Shown piece by piece: positions 1 through 9,821 of a stretch of DNA of 64,000 nt. The notes beneath the pieces were generated by a model. It had not been told where the DNA came from. It saw only the letters and a list, made by a program, of their open reading frames with translations, and did no database searches. Both the position numbers and the translations under genes were made by a program. Origin of the DNA: Bemisia tabaci (lineage: Eukaryota; Arthropoda; Insecta; Hemiptera; Aleyrodidae); the NCBI RefSeq assembly GCF_918797505.1, contig NC_092802.1, positions 14,523,883 through 14,587,882 on the forward strand, in the 5' to 3' direction. Every line of letters starts with the position of its first letter. The first letter of the stretch is position 1.

Positions 1-290
1 GCCGTACTAAGGATGAACACTTGAGAGTTGCCGAATTTCCTCCGGAAAAATGTTTACTTTTGAGGAAACTTATCAATATTTTTCCTTGAAATGTTCAGAC
101 AATTTAGATCTAATTACAAACGAAATCGTCTGAAAAATTGACAAAAAATATTGATAAGTTTCCTCAAAAGTAAACATTTTTCCGGAGGAAATTCGGCAAC
201 TCTCAAGTGTTTTCCTATGAATTAACAATTTGTGAACGGAAATTTGGCAACGCCTGATGGCTCATACGGCGTTTTTCCTTAGCTTGCCAG
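1..290. mobile_element. MITE family A, copy 1
   Basis: Family A elements are about 250 bp, begin near CTGCCGTGCTAAGG, continue AACGCCGTATGAnC and end with the inverse (CGGCGTTTTTCCTTAGCACGGCAG). The inner part reads TTGCCAAATTTCC and its inverse. This copy starts at or before the window edge and ends CTTAGCTTGCCAG. It contains an unusually good internal hairpin (about 31-90 against 150-212), so part of one arm has been copied onto the other. No coding capacity. Confidence 0.75.
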
Positions 291-504
291 TATTATTGTG
301 ATGTTTGACTCGGATCCGCCCTTTTAGGTTATTTAGGACTTTTGAAAAAGTTCAAAGGCGAGTTATCTCTACGTGTGACGGAGCCAGTCATAATGTGCCG
401 CAAAGTAGACACTCTAATCATTCGGCTTAGCAAAAAAAAAAAAAACGATTCATAATTGCCAAATTTTTCTGAAAAATCATCATTTTTTGTGCTATCAGCT
501 AAAA

Positions 505-623
505 AGTGTGCAACAACTCACAAAACGTTGAGTTAACCGCCGCAGCAGTTAGCTTTACATCTTAACATTGCTATAGTAACTGATGCGGCAGTCAACTCAG
601 CGTTTTGTGAGTTGTTGCACACT
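505..623. repeat. 119-bp hairpin element
   Basis: The first about 47 bases (AGTGTGCAACAACTCACAAA...) are the near-perfect reverse complement of the last 47. This makes a foldback of MITE size with a loop of about 25 bases. No second copy was found in this window. Confidence 0.6.
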
Positions 624-1255
624 TTCTTCATCCAGAATGTTAAGACAGCATTCTTATACTGCTCAAGTTGAATCTCGCAACCAACCCTCGCTCGCGCTTT
701 TGTGAATGCAACGCGTTCGGAGGGGTGGCGTTTGGCCGGCAACGGTCGTCGAAAAGAAGACGTTGAAAGGTCACGCGATTAAACTCAAAAGTTGCGCTAG
801 CGAGTGTCACTCCACGCTAACGCAGAATTGGGGGGGGGGGGAGTGATGTATCACGTCGGAGGCCAACCAGAGTGTCGCTTATAGTTCGATACTCACCGCA
901 ACCTTTCAAGGTGTTCCACTTCCCTTCTTCCGGTCCGTCGCTGGGTGTGTTCGAGCTTCGAAAGCTCTGCTTTCTTAGAAGTCAAGGACACAAAAACGTG
1001 GATACCAAATCGGAAACTTAGTCAAGATGAAAGAGAATAGGTACTATAAGTTATGTTGGTGGCTTGAGCTTTCTCATGAGCAACCACTGTCGAACACAAC
1101 ACTCGTCGAAACGATCAATTTCTACGTCCGATATTAACGTAGATATCCTCCTTGAAAAAACTCAGCGTATGACGTCATGAAACCGTGATAGTGCATGCCA
1201 TGATTACTTCTACCTCGGTTTTATCCATGTTTTACCTTAAGTAACCAGTGCAAAT
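624..1255. other. Unassigned DNA
   Basis: No supported gene. A 12-base G run lies at 830-841. The rest shows no repeat family that I recognise from elsewhere in the window. Confidence 0.4.
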
Positions 1256-1375
1256 CGTTGCTCCTCGGACGTAAAGGCGTATCTTTTCATCCACATGAGC
1301 CCCAAGAAGCATGGAGTTTTATGTACAAGACTCACGTGAAAATAGAGATACACCCTTTCGTCAGAGGAGCGACGA
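1256..1375. mobile_element. MITE family Y, copy 1
   Basis: Family Y is a roughly 120-bp element with inverted ends reading CGTTGCTCCTCnGACGTAA and an inner GAGCCCCAGAAAGCATGG block. Related copies lie at 5,502 and 18,187, with end fragments at about 9,833 and 36,680. It directly precedes an H element. Confidence 0.6.
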
Positions 1376-1381
1376 AATGTG

Positions 1382-1614
1382 CACTGAAAAAAAAAAAAAC
1401 ACATTGGATCTAGAGTCCAGACTCTTAAAAACATCGACAAGAAAAAGTACTCTTGATCCAATGAGAATCTAGCTTAAATCAAGAACCAAGGCTCTTAATT
1501 TAAGCAGATTTCGTTTTGATTCAAGCAAAAATCCGATTGAATCAAGAGTATTTTTTCTTGTCAATGTTTTCAAGAGTCTGGACTCTAGATCCAATGTGTT
1601 TTTTTCCCAATGTG
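1382..1614. mobile_element. MITE family H, copy 1
   Basis: Family H is a foldback of about 227 bp. CACTG(G)AAAAAAAACACATT is followed by GGATCTAGAGTCCAGACTC, and both are mirrored at the other end. Most of the element pairs with itself (GATTnAAnCAAGAnnCAAG arms). A clean copy at 42,109 has a TA target duplication, so a Tc1/mariner-like origin is inferred. The ends of this copy are slightly degraded. Confidence 0.75.
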
Positions 1615-2045
1615 TGTATCGGTAACTGATGAAATCAAGAATGAACTTTCCGCAGTGGATGAAGTCATACCGCGTATTTTTCGAAGCGCGATATATCACT
1701 CCGCATATACATTTTCCTAAGACGTGTTGCGTAAAAAAACGCACGAAAACAGAGCGTTCACAGGTTAATGCAAGATTCAATACGTCTGAAGAAGTACGAA
1801 GGAAGATTCGGGTATCCTTGTGAAACCGCTTCTCGAAGTCCCGTCAGTCGATGCTAATGGAGCCTTGTCATTGTGAACTTTCGCTTACCACCCCACCCCC
1901 CTCCATCCCGCCCCCACACTTCGCCGCGGGGAAAGTTCCCACGCTTTCAAGTGCATCTCAACTTGGCTGAAAGTCAAACCGCAGAGTGATACGATACGTC
2001 GCGTCGCGGCGGGCGTCATGAATACTTCACCGCGTGGCGCGTATA
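1615..2045. other. Unassigned DNA
   Basis: No gene or known repeat seen. Includes a C-rich stretch at about 1,889-1,920. Confidence 0.35.
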
Positions 2046-2801
2046 CTGTCGCGCTAAGGAAAAACACCGTATGAGACCTCCGCCATTGCCAAAATTCGTC
2101 CGATGAATCACGCATTTTCAAGGAAATTTGTGGAGGTTTTTCTCCCAATGGAGATGTTGCATGTGTGAGGAATTTGCGATTTGACCGTTGATTCTTTTGT
2201 AAAAGTTCGCGAGAAACACGATTACTGGTTTTCTCTGAAATCGTCTCCCAAGCTCAAAAAAAGGATTCAAGTTGAGGCCAAAATGGAGGGGATATCCCAC
2301 GCAATCCTGAGAGTCCACCTCTAACATCAAAACAAACTCTCCATGTAAAGATAGGGAGGAAATACATTAGCAGGGTTGCTGTGTTTTCAGTTTTGAAGTT
2401 CCCAACTAAAGTGGTAGCCCTGTCAATGTATTTGCTCCCTATCTTTGCATGGAGAGTTCCTCTTGATGTACAGGTGGACTCTCAGGATAGCGTGGGATAT
2501 CCACTCCATTTTGGCCTCAACTTGAGAGCTTTTTTTGAGGTTGGGAGTTAATTTCAGAGAAAACCAGTGGCACCATTGGGTTTCTCGCGAACTTTTACAT
2601 AAAAACCAGTAGTCAAATCGCAAATTCCTCACACATGCAGCATCTCCATTTTTCAGAAGTTTAGTCCGCAATTTCATTTACGGTATCTGAAGATTTTGTG
2701 GAAAAATATTCATCAATTTTCCTAAAAATAAATGTATAACAAAGGGTGGTTTGGCAACATCCGGCTGCTCATAAGACGTTCTTCGTAAGGACGGCATTTC
2801 A
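2046..2801. mobile_element. MITE family A, interrupted by a G element
   Basis: The left half of family A (CTGTCGCGCTAAGGAAAAAC) runs to about 2,149. It resumes at 2,648 with TTTTTCAGAAG...CGCAATTTCAT and ends near CTTCGTAAGGACGGCA. The family G element between the two halves is therefore younger than this A copy. Confidence 0.75.
2150..2647. mobile_element. MITE family G, copy 1
   Basis: Family G is about 505 bp with nearly symmetrical arms of about 235 bp: GGAGATGTTGCATGTGTGAG, TTTGCGATTTGAC, AAAAGTTCGCGAGAAACACG, GGAGGGGATATCCCACGC and CTATCTTTGCATGGAGAG. The short asymmetric centre contains CAGGGTTGCTGTGTTTTCAG. All copies are flanked by AAT on the left and ATT on the right, so the true target duplication is unclear. 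No open frame is conserved. Confidence 0.8.
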
Positions 2802-3025
2802 GCAGCGCAAATTCCTTTAATCAAGGAATTAGAGTGCCTGTTCATCGTGACTGAGTTGAGAGAGGTGTATACCGTATAGGGAGAAGTCAATTTAGCAAAT
2901 GGAGAAGCATGCTTCGCGAAACTTGCCTTTGAAGACAAATTTCGCGATGCGATTTCTACCGACCACGTAATTGAATCGCACGGTGTTGAAAAATGACCCA
3001 TCTTTGAAGAATGGGTCTTCTGCTT

Positions 3026-3252
3026 CACTGGAAAAAAAACACATTGGATCTAGAGTCCAGACTCTTAAAAACATCGACAAGAAAAAATACTCTTGATTCA
3101 ATCGGATTTTTGCTTAAATCAAGAACCAAGCCTCTTAATTTGAGCGGATTTCCTTTTGATTTAAGCTTAAATCTGATTGAATCAAGAGTATTTTTTCGTG
3201 TCAATGTTATCAAGAGTCTGGACTCTAGATCCAGTGTGTTTTTTCCTAGTGT
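3026..3252. mobile_element. MITE family H, copy 2
   Basis: Complete foldback from CACTGGAAAAAAAACACATT to TGTGTTTTTTCCTAGTG. The last base pairs of the right end are mutated. Confidence 0.8.
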
Positions 3253-3283
3253 TACAGAAGATACAGCCGTATAAATGTGCTAG

Positions 3284-3511
3284 CTACACTTTTTTATAGA
3301 GCAGTCTGAGGCAATGGTAACAGTAGAAAAACAAGGTGGGAAAAACGGGGAACAAGGCTATAATACAGAATTGAAATACCCGAGACGTTTCGACTCATTA
3401 CTGAGTCATTTTTAGTCGAAAATACAATAAAAATTTTAAAAAAACGATGAAAACCTGAGCTTTACATGGTGGTGGCCGGGATCTGAGGAAAATGATAACA
3501 AAACTATGTAA
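3284..3511 (-). mobile_element. Penelope-like pLTR fragment
   Basis: Matches the + strand form of the pLTR at 59,018-59,267 in order: ...TTTTATAGAGCAGTCTGAGG, AACGGGGAACAAGGCTA, CCCGAGACGTTTCGACTCA, CTGAGTCATTTTTAGTCG, ACCTGAGCTnTACATGGTGG and CCGGGATCTGAGG. It is diverged by many substitutions, so it is older than the 56-60 kb insertion. No reverse transcriptase sequence is recognisable beside it. Confidence 0.75.
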
Positions 3512-4410
3512 CGTGTTAAATTGAACCACCTTAAATGCACCAATTGGTAGGAGAAAATCATATGACCGAGCACGCTTCGGTATATCACTGTATTTAATTC
3601 TACGAAACGGCTCTGAGCGACCGCGTCGTAAAGCTCCTTCAATTTTGAAGGTAGGCCACGTGCCGACATAGACGCTCGATAAGTGGTATCCCGTTTATCA
3701 TGGTTTTAAAGAATACTGTATCTGAGTTTTGCAGCCGATGCGGTACTTGAACAATACTTTTCGTGGTTTGACCCTCATAATTATTGGAGTATCTTTTGAA
3801 TTCGTAGATTTTTGGCGGTTGGTTTGAATTTTATATGAAGTAATAAAACTTTGTTGCGCCACGGCATCAAAATTCCTAATTGAAATGTGCGAAAGCTCGA
3901 ATAGTTTTCATTGAAAGTGTCCGTCATAATACTTACAATACATCCGATTACAAGTTTCTGATAGAGGCATTGGCATCAAACTCACCTGTAACAGAAATGA
4001 AATAAATTCAATGAAAAATATTTATGTTAATTTAATACTAGCTCATTACGTTGATGATTAAAATACCCATTTTTGAAACTATTTTTTTAAGCCATTGAAA
4101 ATTTTAGCAGATTGTTAATAAACGTTTGCTTAAATGTAATGAGCGACGGAGACTTCGGAAATCGCGCTTGAAGCGCGGCTGTGAACTAAACTTAAAAATT
4201 TTAGTGTTTAAACGTTTTTCAATCGATTGATACCCAATGAAGAGGTTGTTGCTCTTTTTTGCCCCTCCATTTTCTTTTTGATGAAGAACTTTCATCGTAT
4301 TTTTTTTTGTTTATTAAAATGTGACCCTAAACGCTTGTAATTGGTCAGAATACGATGAATTTTGCAGCAAGTCATAAGCCTGGTTTTAGTTACGTAATCG
4401 TTGTTTCCCT
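3512..4410. other. Unassigned AT-rich DNA
   Basis: No gene supported. The first 200 bases adjoin the pLTR fragment and could be a decayed element tail, but I see no reverse transcriptase or endonuclease motif. Confidence 0.35.
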
Positions 4411-4640
4411 CACGAAAGACAGTAACTACATTTTAAGTTTGTCAAATTTCCCTTCGTAAGTTACATTTTTACCAGGAGTTTTACCTTTTCAAACCGAAAA
4501 TTTCATTGATTTTTCTGAAGATTTTCAAGAAGACAGTTTTTCGACAAATATTGCAAAGGCACATTATTTTAATAATTTGCATAATTTGAGTCAAGTGTAC
4601 AATGCCTTGGAATTTGGTTACGGTCCTTCGTTCAGGAAAC
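4411..4640. mobile_element. Inverted-end repeat, family L
   Basis: The ends are CACGAAAGACAGTAACTAC...TTTGTCAAATTTCCC and the inverse (CCTTGGAATTTGGTTACGGTCCTTCG). Similar ends (GAAAAAACGTAnnTnnATT and TTGGAATGnnGTTnCnTTCC) occur at 20,343-20,545, 32,397-32,630 and near 36,575-36,610. Confidence 0.45.
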
Positions 4641-4923
4641 GAAGAATGTGTTGCCAGAAGATAATAAAAACAGAATAAATTCAAATGAGGTAGAGTGGTA
4701 CAGGATAGATGGAAAATTCGCAATTTCTCAAATTTCTCCATTTAGTTACTATCACAAACACTATAATATTCTCATAAAGATCGATATAATTTACATTAGA
4801 ATACGTGTCCCAGGCCAATATTTTGGATGATTCTTCGCGAAGGAATAAACGTCCCATTAGCAACCGCGGTTTAAACTTAATATCATTCCCGGAAACAATC
4901 TGGCCAGTTCAATAATTTGCTGT

Positions 4924-5181
4924 ATTGCCCTGCTGAGGAAGAATGCTGTATGAGCCTGCAGACGCCGCCAAATTTTTTTTGATAAAAGACGAATTTCATG
5001 GTTAACTTATGAATATTTTTCTTCAAATTTTTCAGATAATACTGCTCGCAATTTTATTTCCTCGAAAGCTCCTGAAAACTGTAAGGAAAAAGTTCATAAC
5101 TTTCCTTAAAAATAAAAATCTTATAGGAGGGAATTCGGCAACTGTTGAATGTTCATACGGCGTTTTTCCTTTTCGCGGCAG
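4924..5181. mobile_element. MITE family A, copy
   Basis: Begins TGCCCTGCTGAGGAAGAATG and ends CATACGGCGTTTTTCC...CGGCAG. Full length, moderately diverged. Confidence 0.75.
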
Positions 5182-5501
5182 TGTAGTCCTTATGACTGAC
5201 ATAAACGATCCAAAAAAGCAAGTTCCTCGTTTCTTGCTCGAAAGACTCTCACCTCAGACCTGGCTGCTACCCGTTCTGTGTGTGCCCGCCTTCACGACGG
5301 GTCATTAAGGTCAGGATGTCCTCTATTTTCGCCGGTATCCGGACAACGGCCAACCCGCTATTAGCATAAATTCTAGTTTTCCGTAAAAGCTATTCCGGAC
5401 CCGGAAGAGGACCCATTGGTCTCCCCGGCGGAATTGGATGAAGCATTTACGCCCAAGATGTTAGCGCGAATTATGACCGGCATCTTCGCGCTGTTGCTAA
5501 A
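5182..5501. other. Unassigned DNA
   Basis: No gene or repeat recognised. Confidence 0.35.
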
Positions 5502-5624
5502 TCGTCTCTCCTCTGACGTAAGGGCGTAGCTCAATTTTCGCATGAACCCCAGAAAGCATGGGTTTATACGTAGAACAGGGCTCGCTAGGAAATTGAGATA
5601 CGACCTTACGTCTAAGGAGCAACG
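5502..5624. mobile_element. MITE family Y, copy 2
   Basis: CGTCTCTCCTCTGACGTAAG at the left and CTTACGTCTAAGGAGCAACG at the right are inverted. The inner GAACCCCAGAAAGCATGGG matches the other copies. Confidence 0.65.
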
Positions 5625-5639
5625 AACTGAATTGTAAGT

Positions 5640-6125
5640 GAGATGGCCTGGAAGACGAAGGAGAAGAAGAAAAAGAATTGGAATTAGAAGAAGAAGATAA
5701 AGAAGAAAAATGAGATAAAGAAGAAGAAAGATGAGATAAAGAAGAAGAAGGAGTAGGAGAAAAAGAATTAGAGAAAAAAGAAGAATTAGAGGAAGAAGAT
5801 AAAGAAGAAAAATGAGAAAAAGAAGAAGGAGAAGAAGAAAATGAATTAGAGATCGAAGAATGAGATGAAGAAGAAGAAATAGAATTAGAGAAAGAAGATC
5901 AATTAGAAGAAGCATCAGAAAAAGAAGAAGAAGAAGAAGAAGAAGGTTTCGAATTAGAAGAAGAAGATGATAAAGAAGATAAAGAAGATAAAGAAGATAA
6001 AGAAGAAGAAGGTAAAGAAGGAGAAGAAGACGGAGAAGAAGGAGGAGATTAAGAAGAAGATGAAGAAGAAGCAGATAAAGAAAGAGATACAGAAGAAAAA
6101 GAAGAAGGAGAAGGGGATCAGAAGG
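5640..6125. repeat. Polypurine GAA/GATAAAGAA tract
   Basis: About 480 bases of almost pure A and G on the + strand: irregular GAAGAA, GATAAAGAA and GAATTAGAA units. The opposite strand gives a long leucine-rich frame that is purely compositional. Such tracts can form triplex (H-DNA) structure, but that is inference. Confidence 0.9.
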
Positions 6126-6700
6126 ATATAAGTGAATACTTCAATAAAAAAAAATAGCCTTTATTCTTGATTTTTTAATCGACCTCGCAAGATAAGTTAA
6201 AAACTGAATTCTTACAACCTTTGACAAAAAATTAGAAATAATTGTTATTTGTGTTTGATCCTTAGCGGCTGTTTCGTTTACAAAGTTGAGTCATTTTGAA
6301 TCGTTGAATTTCATTAAAAAATGTGTGGGAATGATATCCCATTAAAAAAATTCACTTTTTGCTTCCAATAGTATTTTTCCCTCGCCATGAAACTAAACAA
6401 ACAGCGCGAGCAATAGAACGGTTAAGGGCGTTACAGCAATATCCATTACAGAAACGATCGACGGTGCACGTATCCAAAATCAATATCAAGTTTACGACAT
6501 TGACGGCCGTTACAGCCGTTACACAGCCTGCTCATCGTCATAACGGAGGTTCTAGAGACCGGGCCATTCAAGGTAGTGAAGCTCCGTTGATTATGAAACA
6601 TGTGCATTCGAGTGCACAAAAACGTGACGTCATCGCAGTGTCAGCAATGTTGTACAATGTTGCGGTTTCACCGATGGATGCATGGTCTACTCGTATTCTC
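6126..6700. other. Unassigned DNA
   Basis: No gene supported. The open frame of about 116 codons here has no recognisable domain and overlaps the start of an A fragment. Confidence 0.35.
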
Positions 6701-6820
6701 CTGTGCTAAGGAAAGACGCTGTGTGAGCCTCCAGGAGTCAACACATCTCCTTCGACAAATCAGGAATTTTTGGGAAAATGTATGAAAAATTCTCTTCCGA
6801 TTTTAAGGATGATTTCGTTC
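6701..6820. mobile_element. MITE family A, left fragment
   Basis: CTGTGCTAAGGAAAGACGCTGTGTGAGCC followed by the left inner region. The right half is missing. Confidence 0.55.
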
Positions 6821-6872
6821 GCAATCCTAAATTTGTTTCTCTTGAAAAAGCCGTTTTTCACCGATCCAGTCA

Positions 6873-7136
6873 CATTTCGTCACCTTCCGGCCAAAGTATC
6901 ACAAGCGCCATCCGGCGTTTAAACATTTCCACCGCCATGTTATTCTCTTACCGAGAAATTGTTGGTTGAATCTGTTTGAAAATTTCACTGAATTTTATCG
7001 GTAGCACAAAGAAAATCCAGTGAAATTTTTGGGACAGCTTTGTTGAACAATTTCTCTGTAAAAAAATAAATTGGCAGCGGAAATTTTTAAACGTCACATG
7101 GCGCTTGTGATACTATGGCCAGAAGGTGACGAGATG
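6873..7136. mobile_element. 264-bp element with inverted ends of about 50 bp
   Basis: CATTTCGTCACCTTCCGGCC, AAAGTATCACAAGCGCCA and GTTTAAA at the left are mirrored by TTTAAACGTCACATGGCGCT, TGTGATACTATGGCC and AGAAGGTGACGAGATG at the right. Non-coding MITE. No second copy in the window. Confidence 0.65.
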
Positions 7137-7422
7137 CACATAGATTAAAGCAGTCAGCGCTCTCTGTGGTGAGAAAATTAAACCCAAATCGAGTTTAGAA
7201 AGGTTTTCAGAGAGTGTTTCCCGTTGAAAACTCGCCAATTGCAGAATTTTTCCCTAAATTCGGCTGTTTTGGAATATCCTCCCTGGGAGATTAGGCCCCT
7301 TTTCACCGACCCGGTCACATTACTCCGCAAAGAACTGACCCATCGAGGAAAAGACGACAAACCAGCCTAACCACGGTCAGTTTCAGGGTGTCAACATCTA
7401 ACCCTCGTAACGCGAGGGCGGG

Positions 7423-7665
7423 CGCCGCACAGTGGATCGAGTCAATTAGAGAGGTCGGACATGAAATTTTTTACTAAAACTGCAAATTTTGATGTTTATT
7501 TTGTCACATTTTAAATTTTGAGGGGTGCCTTTAGAAGAAAATTTTACGAGGAAACCAATGGAACCACTTTTAAAATCTCAAATTTGTGTATGAACGGAGT
7601 TATAAGCTTTTAAAGTTTCCAAATTTCGTCCGACCTTTCCTATCGACTCGATCCACTGTGCGCCG
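7423..7665. mobile_element. MITE family B, copy 1, with CGCCG duplication
   Basis: The element is 7,428-7,660 (233 bp), between identical CGCCG pentamers at 7,423-7,427 and 7,661-7,665. The ends are CACAGTGGATCGAGTCAATT and the inverse CGACTCGATCCACTGTG. A CACAGTG-type end with a GC-rich 5-bp duplication is the signature of Transib elements, relatives of the RAG recombinase system. No transposase is encoded, so it would depend on one supplied in trans. Confidence 0.8.
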
Positions 7666-7752
7666 TAAGCGATCCTCGATTGCGTCGGCCCGCGACCTTT
7701 AATCCATGTTATTTTTCCGTCGCGGTCAAAACGTGTTGCGGGGGCCCGAGTT

Positions 7753-7774
7753 GGGGGGGGGGGGGGGGGGGGGG
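7753..7774. repeat. Poly-G run of 22
   Basis: An uninterrupted run of 22 G. It generates a spurious polyglycine frame. Confidence 0.95.
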
Positions 7775-7889
7775 CTTAATCTCGGGCGGCATCGTGTCGA
7801 ACCTCTCGCGTCTTAGGTCTCGCTGGCTCGTCTTGTTTTGCCAAGACATCGCGATTCCCAATTCTCATCGGCCGAGATTACACTAAGCT

Positions 7890-8021
7890 CGATATATCGA
7901 TTGATCTGCCATTTAAACCTATTGAAAAGGATCGATAAACGGAGTGTTCGCAACGGACACCATAATAATCGATTCTTTACCGTGGCTTCAAATGGGGAAA
8001 TAACGATAATCGATCATTGAC
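7890..8021. mobile_element. MITE family E, copy 1
   Basis: Carries the family core CGATATATCGATTGATCTGC, the ATCGATAAAC..GTGTTCGCAACG block and AATAATCGATTCTTTACC, then GATAATCGATCATT. Both outer ends (CAGTGGCG...) are lost or unrecognisable. Confidence 0.65.
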
Positions 8022-8256
8022 AATATCGGCTTTGCGGCTCAGCCAGGCCTAATCTTCTTATCCGGGCCCCGAGGTGACCTATCGCTAATGGCTGTCAGAC
8101 CCTTCCCATCGATGTGTACTCGAAGAAAGCTTATTGTTGGCACCCGAGGAAAATTCCTTTCTCCGAGATTTTTCGAGAGGCTGAAATGGTAACGAAACAT
8201 GGTATGTAACGCGATTATGGTGTTAACAAACAGAGATATGACGCTCATCCCTAACA

Positions 8257-8749
8257 CTGCCCTGCTAAGGAAGAATGCCGCACAGTGGATCGAGTCAATA
8301 GGAAAGGTCGGACAAAATTTGGAAACTTTAAAAGCTTTAAACTCCATTTATACAAAAATTTTAGATTTTAAAAGTGGTTCCACTGGTTTCCTCGTAAAAT
8401 TTTCTTCTGAAGGCACCCCTCAAAATTTAAAATGTGACGAAATGAATATCAAAATTTGAAGTTTTAGTCAAAAATTTCATGTCCGACCTCTCCTATTGAC
8501 TCGATCCACTGTGCGCCGTATGAAAATTTGAGAGTTGCCAAATTTCCCGTGATAAAACATGTACTTTTGACGACATTCATGCATATTCTTTTCCTTGACA
8601 TTTTTAGTTTTTTCAGATTACATTGCGCGCAAAACTGTCTGAACATTTTGGGGGAAAATATTCACAATTTTTCTAATGAATTAGGTTTTTATCGAAGTAA
8701 ACCTGGCAACGTCTGAAGGCCCATGAGGCGTTCTTCCTTAGCATGACAG
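8257..8749. mobile_element. MITE family A with a B element nested in it
   Basis: CTGCCCTGCTAAGGAAGAAT at the left is separated from TATGAAAATTTGAGAGTTGCC by a 233-bp B element. It ends GGCGTTCTTCCTTAGCATGACAG. The B element landed exactly in the CGCCG of the A end, which is conserved in other copies as AACGCCGTATGA. Confidence 0.85.
8281..8513. mobile_element. MITE family B, copy 2 (nested)
   Basis: 233 bp from CACAGTGGATCGAGTCAATA to TATTGACTCGATCCACTGTG. Flanked by TGCCG (8,276-8,280) and CGCCG (8,514-8,518), a one-mismatch 5-bp target duplication inside an A element. The uninterrupted A copies elsewhere serve as the empty site. Confidence 0.85.
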
Positions 8750-8914
8750 AATAGCACATCGACGTACAAGTTTGCTGTGAAAACGTTTCATTTTGTATTT
8801 CAGAGACACATTTTTAGGAAACATTTTAAAAACTCCTTCTTTCAAATCCCCCTCCCCAAAACGCATCGCACACTGTAAGTTCCGCTTCGTAGACCCCTTA
8901 TAAGTTAAGCTTCA

Positions 8915-9720
8915 TAGAGCGGGCTCGGTTGAAGGACATTTCGACAGCGATTTTTTGTCCGCACACCTGGTTCTCCTAGTAGTTTATGTCTCCGCGTTTT
9001 TTCGGTAGGGGAGTTCGTGCCATAGTACCTTAATTTATTTTTCGAGGAAAGCTTCGTACTCTTAAAGGATGCCTATCATTCTTAAAATGTTGGAGCACCT
9101 TCAATTTTGTTTGATACTGTGCAACACCTCTGTTGTGAAATAGTTGCTTGAGGCGCCGTGGCACGCTGCGGCGCGGCGGGCGGCGGGCCATCTCCCAACG
9201 TGCAATGGCGCCTACAAACCTAAGGGGATACTTCAAGCATTGCGCAATGCGTGAAGTATCCCCTTAGGTTTGTAGGTGTTAGTGCGCGTCTCGCGCCAGC
9301 GCCGCGCCGGTAGCACGCCGCGCGCCGCTCCGCTCTGTGTTTGGCTGTAATATTTAAAATCGCGGAGTCGGTGTTTTTCAGTTCATAGTTTTGAAATTTT
9401 TGCACACTCTGAATTTTCCTCATTTAAATTGATGAAAAAAAGAAATTGCATTTGAGGAAAATTTAAAATGTGTTTTGTAAATAATACGGTGGTTCTGTGT
9501 CAAATTTAATGATTCCCAAAGCACTTTAATGTTTTCTTTTATATTTTGTGCTTTTACTGTGCTTCAGCGCGGTGTCCGCGCAACCAAACGCTCGAAATCG
9601 GACGTATTTGACTCTAAATGATTGATGTACATAGTCATACGGGTTAAAACTAATGATTGCGTGCTTCTTGGTTTTTCTCCCATTTTTATTCATTTTTGTA
9701 TAGTTTCTTTCGACACAACT
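8915..9720. mobile_element. Repeat family J, copy 1
   Basis: About 0.8 kb, matched in reverse orientation at 42,841-43,530. The centre is a near-perfect palindrome (CAAACCTAAGGGGATACTTC, then an AGCATTGCGCAATGCG turn and the inverse), flanked by GC-rich arms with GCGCCGCGCCGG-like blocks. The tails contain CAACACCTCTGTTGTGAAAT on the left and GCACTTTAAT..GTGCTTTTAC on the right. No protein domain seen. Boundaries are approximate. Confidence 0.65.
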
Positions 9721-9733
9721 TTTATTTATTTTC

Positions 9734-9821
9734 AGACCTCAAAATGTTGTAAAAACGGAGTTATGAGTTTTTAAAAATTCCACATTTTGTCCGACTTCTC
9801 TTATTGACTCAATCCACTGTG
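9734..9821. mobile_element. MITE family B, right-end fragment
   Basis: AAAAACGGAGTTATGAGTTT through TTATTGACTCAATCCACTGTG, followed by CGCCG. The left half is absent. Confidence 0.65.

Noticed and set aside
2423..2677. Frames of 84-112 codons in the G elements (also 11,099, 40,320, 40,567)
   Set aside because: They are different pieces of the same hairpin MITE, not conserved between copies, and end at element borders.
3512..3700. Decayed Penelope gene next to the pLTR fragment
   Set aside because: No reverse transcriptase or GIY-YIG motif is visible in any frame.
5373..5915. 180-codon leucine-rich frame on the minus strand
   Set aside because: It is the complement of the GAA-rich tract, and the low complexity fully explains it.
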